The position numbers and the translations under genes were made by a program. From Candidatus Pacearchaeota archaeon (GTDB taxonomy: Archaea > Nanobdellota > Nanobdellia > Pacearchaeales > GW2011-AR1), in NCBI GenBank assembly GCA_003554465.1, contig PWGL01000025.1, forward strand, positions 1 to 18,205: DNA of 18,205 nt, written 5' to 3'. Below the pieces are notes generated by a model that was not told where the DNA came from, did not search any database, and was given only the letters and a program-made list of their open reading frames with translations. Below, in pieces: positions 12,952-18,205 of the stretch. Each line of letters opens with the position of its first letter. Position 1 is the first letter of the stretch.

Positions 12952-14610
12952 TTAACCACCCATTCCTGCTAATCCAGGTGGTAATCCTCCTCCCATTCCT
13001 CCTGCACCAGCACCTCCGGCAGCTCCGCCTTGTCCTCCACCTTTACCCTTACCTTTAATAACATCATCTATTCTCAATATCATCATAGCAACTTCTGAAG
13101 CAGAGTTTATTGCCTGTCTTTTTATAGATAAAGGTTCTACTATTCCTGCATTAGTGACGTCCTCAATCTTATCTTCAAATAAGTTTAGTCCTGCTTTATC
13201 TTCCCCGTCATCATGCCTTGACTTTAACTCGGTTAAGGTATCTATAGGGTCCATTCCTGCATTTTCAGCTAAAGTTGTCGGAACTGTTTCTAAGGCATCT
13301 GCAAATTTTTCTGCAGCTAACTGTTCCCTTCCTTCAAGACCATGGCTAAACTTTCTTAGCTCTTTTGCCAATTCAACCTCTACTGCTCCTCCACCAGCAA
13401 CCACTCTTCCGTCTTTAATCACGGAAGCCACATCTCCCAACCCATCTTTAATTGCTCTTTCCATCTCATCTATGACATGATCTGTTCCACCATGCAATAA
13501 TAAAGTTAAAGCCTTAGGGTTATTACATCCTCTAACATAAGTAAAAGATTCGTCGCCTTTCTCTACTATTTCTACCACACTAGCTTCTCCTAATTGACTT
13601 TCTTCAATCTCTCCTAAATTGCTAACAACCTTCCCGTCAGTTGCCCTTGCTAACTTTTCCATATCAGATTTGGCCACTCTTCTACAGGCATAAATTCCTT
13701 CTTTGGCTAGATAATATTGGGCTAGATCGTCTATTCCTTTTTGACAAAATATTACGTTGGCTCCGCTATTTTTAATTTGGCTAACCATTTCCTTTAAGGC
13801 CTCTTCTTCTTCCTTAACAAAAGACTGTAGTTGCTGAGGACTACTAACTGAAATATTAGTGTCGCTTTCAGGAGATTTAATTTCTAAAGGGGTATTGATT
13901 AAACCTATCTTTGCATCCTCTACACTTGAAGGCATATCTACCGAAACTTTCTCCTTATCTAAAACAATCCCTTTAACTAAATCCGTATCCTCAATGCCAT
14001 TTCCTTTTGCTTTTTCTATTTTTATGTTGTTCAAATTTACCTTCCCGTCATTAGCTATCTGCTTTACAGCCTCTACTATCAGTCCTGCAAATTTTTCTCT
14101 TACAGATTCTGCCCCTTTACCTGTCATAGCAGTTTTAGCAATTTGTCCTAGCAATTCTTCATCCTCAATTTTAACTTCTCTGGTAAGATTATTGAGAATT
14201 TCTTGAGCCTTTTTACTGGCTAGCCTATATCCTTTAGTTATGACTGTTGGATGAATTTTCCTATCTAGCAATTCTTCTGCATTTTATAAAAGTCTTCCTC
14301 CCAACATAACTGCGGTAGTTGTTCCGTCTCCCACCTCATCTTCCTGAGTATTTGCTATTTCTACCATCATTTTTGCGGCCGGATGATTAACATCCATCTC
14401 TTCTAAAATTGTTACTCCGTCATTAGTTACTGTAATTTCGTCTGCAGAATCAACTAGCATCTTATCCATACCTTTAGGCCCCAATGTAGTCTTGACAGTA
14501 TCGGCTACAACTTTAGCTGCCATTATATTATTTCTTTGAGCGTCTTTACCTGACTGTCTTTCTGTATCCTCGGGCATTATAAAAATCGGTTGTCCTTGTC
14601 TATTATTCAT
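12952..14610 (-). CDS. thsA: Thermosome (group II chaperonin) subunit interrupted by one in-frame TAA
   Basis: The frame encodes a near-complete chaperonin subunit that folds proteins in an ATP-driven double ring. Before the stop, residues 1-108 include LGPKGMDKML (43-52), TVTNDGVTILEEM (Asp64) and EDEVGDGTTTAVML (catalytic-type Asp95). After the stop at codon 109, the same frame continues NAEELLDRKIHPTVITKGYRLA and runs for 443 residues with intact apical and equatorial domains (VVAGGGAVEVELAKEL, NAGMDPIDTLTELK, ILRIDDVI) and the glycine/methionine-rich tail ending AGMGG. Total 552 positions, the normal family length. The TAA replaces a residue that in relatives is usually charged (K or E), one substitution away. 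There is no frameshift or other damage. A TATA-like box lies 32-41 bases upstream. Options are sequencing error, recent nonsense mutation, readthrough, or re-initiation at a downstream TTG (14271). Other genes here use TAA as a normal stop. Confidence 0.88.
14284..14286 (-). other. In-frame TAA stop inside the thermosome gene
   Basis: The minus strand reads CTT TTA TAA AAT GCA GAA, that is L-L-stop-N-A-E. The frame is the same on both sides, so no insertion or deletion can explain it; a single substitution would restore it (for example AAA lysine). Confidence 0.9.
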
Positions 14611-14692
14611 TTTATTTTCTATTATATTTAGATTAAGTATATTTATATTATTTGAAACATTTTTAAATTTTATTGTTCTGTATTGCTATGAA

Positions 14693-16072
14693 TTATCCGA
14701 AGGCTAATTTTCTCCTTTGTTCTGAAGAAGATTTCCCGGGTGTTAATTCTAGTGATGCACCCTTATCATATATCTCTTTCTTTTTCATCACTTCAATTAG
14801 GTTGTCTGCAGAGCCTCTATACTTCCCGTTTAATCCTTCTCTAAAAGACTCGAAATAATCCATCGCATTTCCTATATATCTAGAGGTTTTTTCATCTACA
14901 GGATAATTCTCATCGTCCCCACAATAGTGTAATACTGCTGCTGCGTTTCTTATACATCCCGAAAATGCTGAAAATAAAATCCCTTGTTTTAAATCGTCCT
15001 CACAGGGCATACTTACTTCATCATATCTAAGCTGGCCCCTTAATTTTTCCCTTACCATTAAATAACTTTCTAAAACTTCTTCTACCATCTCATTAGGTTC
15101 CCATCTACTTCTAAAAATTGGGTCTCCAAAAACCGCAAGGTCCCTTACCCAGCCTCCTACTTCAACACCACCACCATCTATTAGTCTAGCATCATTTTCT
15201 AAACCTTCTGAAAAAACTACACCATGATGAGGGAATACATCCAGTTCCCCGTCAACAATACTTAATAATTCCTTCTTTGAAACATACCTATTATCTAATT
15301 CTTCAAAATAACCCCTTAACTCTTTAATCTGTTTTTTGCTAAGATTTTCCCCTCTTTCGTTCAAAACTTTTTGTACATATGTAGAAAATCTATCGGCTCT
15401 TTCTTTTGCAACATCCTTACCTGTTGCCTCTTTAGGAGTTCCATGTTTTAATAATTTCAAATTCTTTTTAGACCTTTCTTCTCTTTTTAATGCTTTGGAA
15501 ACTTCTGACTCTCTCAGATGTAGGAGGGCTATAGGATATAAAATATCGCTAATTGATGGCTCCCCTCTAGTAGATTTCCATCTAATTCCTCCTTGTCCAC
15601 TTTGCTCTTGAGCTATCTTTTCTAAATCACTTCCGGGAATAAATTCTTTTATTAAAATTCTTTTATTTTCGGGAAAGTCTAAGTTATACAATCTGGGATA
15701 GGTCCTAATCTTTTTTCTCTCGTCAAAATGCGTTTCAAGTTTTGTAACAGTATGTTCTCTCCAAAATTCTTGCCCAGAAATATTTTTTTCTGACACTCCA
15801 TCAGATTTAAAAGGGTATTCTTTTATAACTACATTTCTAGGTATTGAGTTTGATGTCCCTTCATTAGATCCATCATCTGTAACCCTATATAGTAAAACTT
15901 TATTTTTTGAAATATCATCTCCCGGAAGGTAAAATCTCTCTAATCTTGCCTCTATCTTGCTTTGAAATACATTAGAAAACACTCTTGACACCAATCTTTC
16001 ATTTTCTTCATTATCACTTTCTCCTAACTCATTATTTCTACAAGAAATTCCAGGTTCCATTTTAGAACTCAT
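14693..16072 (-). CDS. Kinase-fold (APH-like) protein, probable pseudokinase, coupled to PhoU
   Basis: The 459-residue protein has the outline of a protein-kinase/aminoglycoside-phosphotransferase fold. NVVIKEYPF (Lys84) is followed by a possible helix-C glutamate (WREH, Glu106), the hinge RILIKEFIPGSDLEKIA (138-154) and a catalytic-loop region FPHHGVVFSEGLENDARLIDGGGVEVGGWVRDLAVFGDP (280-318). In active relatives the loop reads H-G-D-x-x-x-x-N. Here H283-G284 is followed by Val, so the catalytic Asp is lacking. Asn293 and the metal-binding Asp299 (LIDGGG), as well as RDLA, look retained. A long helical insert rich in K, R and E (about 190-265) and a C-terminal helical region follow. It overlaps the AbrB-PhoU gene by 11 bases, with a possible alternative start at Met5 (16060), so the two are translated from one message. 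The family name is uncertain. Confidence 0.65.
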   Translation of the reverse strand: MSSKMEPGISCRNNELGESDNEENERLVSRVFSNVFQSKIEARLERFYLPGDDISKNKVLLYRVTDDGSNEGTSNSIPRNVVIKEYPFKSDGVSEKNISGQEFWREHTVTKLETHFDERKKIRTYPRLYNLDFPENKRILIKEFIPGSDLEKIAQEQSGQGGIRWKSTRGEPSISDILYPIALLHLRESEVSKALKREERSKKNLKLLKHGTPKEATGKDVAKERADRFSTYVQKVLNERGENLSKKQIKELRGYFEELDNRYVSKKELLSIVDGELDVFPHHGVVFSEGLENDARLIDGGGVEVGGWVRDLAVFGDPIFRSRWEPNEMVEEVLESYLMVREKLRGQLRYDEVSMPCEDDLKQGILFSAFSGCIRNAAAVLHYCGDDENYPVDEKTSRYIGNAMDYFESFREGLNGKYRGSADNLIEVMKKKEIYDKGASLELTPGKSSSEQRRKLAFG

Positions 16073-16997
16073 AAAATATTAATTTAGAATTATTATGTAT
16101 ATTTAGCGCTATCCTTCTTAACATCTCAGCAATTGCCCCAAAACCTTCTTTATCTGAAAGCTTATTGCATAAAGACATTACTTTTTTCTTCTTCATAATA
16201 ACATTTTTAGCTAAACTCTTTTCCTTTTTTAGGAATGCCTTTATAGATTCCTCATGATTTGAGATTATAAGATCTAAAATCTCTTTTAATATTTCATTTT
16301 TATAAAGCCTTGGTTTTTTAGGTAGGTTTTTAACTTCATCACCTATATGTTCTATATTATACGCTATCCAAAATGTGTTTACAAAGTCCTTAGGGGTTAT
16401 TTCCATACTTGTCTGCATTGCAGGATTATTTATTCCCTGATTCATCAATCTCCAAATCAAAAAATAACATTTATTTATGTCTTTATCTATCTCTTCAAAC
16501 TCAGATAACCCATACCTAATATCTTCTCGGCCTTCTGTAACTTCTTTTAAAATAAACAAGATTTCTTTTATATTGTTATCCATCCTCTTTAAAAATTTTT
16601 TAATATCTATGTTATTAACATCTATCAAATCTTCAAATATTGCTTCTCCGTTTTCTTTTTTAACTATTTCCAAATTAAGGAATTTTTTTGCTATAGACTG
16701 AGCCATACGTAGCCCTTTTTTTCCTCCCTGGACTTTAATTATTTTATTGCCATTTATATATGCAGAAATTATATCCCTTGCTATCTCCTCTCCATATTTC
16801 TCTTTTACATTAATCTCTGTCTTTTTCTTAGATTTTCCGGGATTCACAAACTCAGTGCTTATTATCATCTCCCCGTTAGAATTTTCTATAAGTGAAACTT
16901 TGTCTCCTTTATCTAGGCCTGCTTTCTTTATCCAGTCGATAGGTAGAGATATAGCATAACTAGATTTCCCAAGTCTTATAAGATTTCTTTCGTTCAT
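16062..16997 (-). CDS. AbrB/SpoVT-domain PhoU-family regulator
   Basis: A 311-residue protein of the archaeal AbrB-PhoU type. Residues 1-45 (RNLIRLGKSSYAISLPIDWIKKAGLDKGDKVSLIE) form a swapped-hairpin DNA-binding AbrB/SpoVT domain. Residues about 125-310 are mostly helical PhoU-like bundles (for example ISNHEESIKAFLKKEKSLAKNVIMKKKKVMSL and AIAEMLRRIALNIHNNSKLIFYEF with the metal-binding-type EMLRRIA element). PhoU proteins bind metal and sense or modulate phosphate uptake, and the AbrB-fused archaeal forms are presumed transcriptional regulators. Residues 46-125 link the two and contain a basic patch. A TATA-like box lies about 14-38 bases before the ATG. It is the first gene of an operon with the kinase-like gene and is divergent from the CBS genes. 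The target is inferred, as no phosphate transporter gene lies in view. Confidence 0.85.
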   Translation of the reverse strand: MNERNLIRLGKSSYAISLPIDWIKKAGLDKGDKVSLIENSNGEMIISTEFVNPGKSKKKTEINVKEKYGEEIARDIISAYINGNKIIKVQGGKKGLRMAQSIAKKFLNLEIVKKENGEAIFEDLIDVNNIDIKKFLKRMDNNIKEILFILKEVTEGREDIRYGLSEFEEIDKDINKCYFLIWRLMNQGINNPAMQTSMEITPKDFVNTFWIAYNIEHIGDEVKNLPKKPRLYKNEILKEILDLIISNHEESIKAFLKKEKSLAKNVIMKKKKVMSLCNKLSDKEGFGAIAEMLRRIALNIHNNSKLIFYEF

Positions 16998-17346
16998 TTT
17001 TGGCTGGTTAAATTTTATATTTTGTATGAGTTTATAAGCTTATTGATTAACAATTCTCCATGCGAAATAAAGGTAAAAGTATTTAAAAACTATATTGTTT
17101 TATAAAGCATATATTAAACTATATATATCTGTATATATTAACTCTGTTAACTGTTTTAAATAAGGTATATAAGATATATACTGTATATCCATTATTATTA
17201 AAAATATTTTTATCTATTTATAATTTACAGCGAGGCTTGGCTGGATCCCTCGCTGTTTTTTATTTTTGGTTTATTGCCTAGTAAATATATTAAGGGATAA
17301 AAGTTTACTGAAGGTTAATTAAATAGATTTATTTAAAAATGAAATT
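16998..17346. other. Divergent intergenic region, AT-rich, with a hairpin
   Basis: No protein gene is seen in these 349 bases. The left part carries the PhoU promoter. The middle (about 17100-17200) is nearly pure A/T, with several TATATA stretches and a run GATATATACTGTATATC close to palindromic. The right part contains the 9-bp hairpin at 17227-17256 and, before 17347, a TATTTAAAAA box for the CBS gene. Several TATA-like sequences could drive a short RNA ending at the hairpin. Confidence 0.5.
17227..17261 (+). terminator. GC-rich hairpin followed by a T run
   Basis: ACAGCGAGG (17227-17235) pairs perfectly with CCTCGCTGT (17248-17256) around a 12-base loop and is directly followed by TTTTTT then ATTTTT. 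That is the look of an intrinsic terminator on the + strand. No + strand gene precedes it within 250 bases, so it either ends an unannotated short RNA or is itself a small structured RNA. Confidence 0.55.
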
Positions 17347-17736
17347 ATGGAGGAAGGTTTTCCCATACTTGACTCTACAGAATCTTTAGGTGAATGCATG
17401 GACACCTTAAACAAGAGCGAATGGGATGTATGTATAGTTTTAAACAAAGGTATTATCTATTCCATACTTGACAGTGATGATCTGATTAGAGAATATATAA
17501 AGAAAGGCAGTAAAGAAGTTCCATTAAAAAAACTGGACTGTAACGGAAGATTTGCCATAATTAAACCTGAGACAGATATTGCGGAAATAATTTATATGAT
17601 GAAAGAAGGGATAGAGTATTTTATTGTAAAAAGTAACCCTTTTGTAGGATTGATAACAAAAAATAGAATTGCCGAAGAAAATTATAATCTATTTAGTAGC
17701 ACAGTTATAAAAAGAGGCATAAAAAATGAAAACTAA
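17347..17736 (+). CDS. Divergent CBS-domain protein
   Basis: A 129-residue protein that fits a tandem CBS (Bateman) module, although the motifs are weak: FPILDSTESLGECMDTLNKSEWDVCIVLNKGIIYSILDSDDLIREYI (5-51) and IIKPETDIAEIIYMMKEGIEYFIVKSNPFVGLITKNRIAEE (about 71-111) each show the helix-strand-strand-helix pattern and the terminal G-[ILV]-[IL]-[T/D]-x-x-D/R-[IL] element. Such modules bind adenine nucleotides (AMP, ATP) and regulate partner proteins. The start is the ATG preceded by a TATTTAAAAA box. Its last 11 bases overlap the next CBS gene in another frame, so the pair is co-translated and could form a heteromeric four-CBS assembly (inference). It is divergent from the PhoU regulator across a 349-base spacer. 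Confidence 0.72.
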   Translation: MEEGFPILDSTESLGECMDTLNKSEWDVCIVLNKGIIYSILDSDDLIREYIKKGSKEVPLKKLDCNGRFAIIKPETDIAEIIYMMKEGIEYFIVKSNPFVGLITKNRIAEENYNLFSSTVIKRGIKNEN

Positions 17737-18142
17737 AGTTAAGGTGGGGGATATTATGAATAGTGATTTTGTGTCTATCCCTAGCCATGCTAGTTTGAAA
17801 GAAGCCGTTAAAAAAATGTTGGGGGAAGGTGTGGCAAGTATAGTTTTAAAAGATGGTGGGAAATTAAAGGGATTTTTAACTGAGAAAAATGTTTTACTAG
17901 TTCTAGGTAGAGGTGAGTTAGAAGATTTAGATAAAGTTAGGGCTAAAGATATTGCTAGGGAAAAAATGGCCATTATTGAACCTTCCTCAGATATTTATGA
18001 GGCATTGAAAAAAATGTCTCAGGAAAAAATAAGATGGCTGCCAGTAGTCAATAAAGGTGAGATTGTAGGGTTACTAACTCTTAATGATATAGTTGAAATA
18101 GAACCTTCTCTTTTAGAAATATTTCATTCGCGTTATACGTGA
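17726..18142 (+). CDS. CBS-domain pair protein
   Basis: A 138-residue stand-alone Bateman module. The first CBS motif, VGDIMNSDFVSIPSHASLKEAVKKMLGEGVASIVLKDGGKLKGFLTEKNVLLVL, spans about 7-60. The second, VRAKDIAREKMAIIEPSSDIYEALKKMSQEKIRWLPVVNKGEIVGLLTLNDIVEI, spans about 70-125. Both have the classic I-M-x(n)-P, the alpha-helix and the G-x-[ILV]-x-G-x-[LI]-T-x-x-D/N-[ILV] signature, better preserved than in the upstream partner. CBS pairs sense AMP/ATP or similar ligands and act in cis or trans on transporters, enzymes or transcription. It contains no DNA-binding domain itself. It overlaps the upstream CBS gene by 11 bases and is followed 7 bases after its stop by the nested-hairpin element. 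Confidence 0.9.
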   Translation: MKTKVKVGDIMNSDFVSIPSHASLKEAVKKMLGEGVASIVLKDGGKLKGFLTEKNVLLVLGRGELEDLDKVRAKDIAREKMAIIEPSSDIYEALKKMSQEKIRWLPVVNKGEIVGLLTLNDIVEIEPSLLEIFHSRYT

Positions 18143-18148
18143 CGTCCT

Positions 18149-18202
18149 CCGCACCCTAAAGGTTTGATGCTTCGCATCAAATCCGCCTTCGGCGGAGTGC
18201 GG
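18149..18202 (+). other. GC-rich nested-hairpin (three-way junction) element
   Basis: CCGCAC (18149-18154) pairs with GTGCGG (18197-18202). Inside it lie two hairpins with TTC loops: TTTGATGC/GCATCAAA (18163-18181) and TCCGCC/GGCGGA (18182-18196). These abut each other and the closing stem with no unpaired base, leaving only the 8-base CCTAAAGG linker. It begins 7 bases after the CBS stop, is far more GC-rich than the region, and is cut by the window edge 3 bases later, so a T run cannot be checked. It could be a terminator, a structured RNA or a REP-like repeat. Confidence 0.6.
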
Positions 18203-18205
18203 CTT

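Noticed and set aside
14284..14610. A separate short protein of 108 residues ending at the TAA
   Set aside because: The downstream frame continues directly with the missing chaperonin sequence, so the two parts are one gene.
17100..17200. Replication origin (A/T-rich, TATATA palindromes)
   Set aside because: No Cdc6/Orc1 gene is nearby and no origin-recognition-box-like GC elements are visible. AT richness alone is not enough.

Overview
The window is archaeal, AT-rich and gene-dense. It carries archaeal/eukaryotic-type ribosomal proteins L10e and L35Ae, a group II chaperonin (thermosome), an AbrB-PhoU regulator, TATA-like boxes close to start codons, tRNAs without an encoded CCA, and a tRNA-Gly interrupted after position 37 by an intron with a bulge-helix-bulge-like splice site. 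Compact genes, many proteins of unknown function and an AbiE toxin-antitoxin pair would fit a small-genome DPANN-type archaeon (Woese-/Pacearchaeota-like), but the lineage is an inference.

Layout. 1-573 (-): a partial unknown gene running off the left edge. 727-4488 (-): phosphoenolpyruvate synthase with an extraordinary acidic tail of about 480 residues that carries two CxxC-x17-CxxC zinc ribbons. 4595-7348 (-): L10e, L35Ae and, upstream of them, a large nucleotidyltransferase-domain protein. 7539-9064 (-): a type IV AbiE toxin-antitoxin pair with a perfect inverted-repeat operator in its promoter. 9151-9743: a small membrane protein facing a MazG-like pyrophosphohydrolase. 9861-10634: tRNA-Val(TAC), a dUTPase-fold protein and intron-containing tRNA-Gly(GCC). 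10675-11571 (-): an unknown protein. 11694-12475 (+): the decayed remains of an N-acetylhexosamine 1-kinase-like gene. 12509-12949 (+): an unknown small gene behind a structured GC-rich leader. 12952-14610 (-): a thermosome subunit gene that is full length but broken by one in-frame TAA. 14693-16997 (-): an AbrB-PhoU regulator overlapping a kinase-fold protein that seems to lack its catalytic aspartate. 17347-18142 (+): two overlapping CBS-domain genes, followed by a GC-rich nested-hairpin element at the right edge.

Functional links. The AbiEi/AbiEii pair is a self-contained toxin-antitoxin module. The MazG-like and dUTPase-fold genes on either side of tRNA-Val suggest nucleotide-pool housecleaning. 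PhoU plus the kinase-like protein, divergent from the CBS pair, look like a small phosphate or energy-sensing cluster (inference). The observations most worth following are the PEP synthase/zinc-ribbon fusion, the in-frame stop in the chaperonin, the tRNA-Gly intron architecture, the PhoU-coupled putative pseudokinase, and the structured non-coding elements at 12532-12565, 17227-17261 and 18149-18202.
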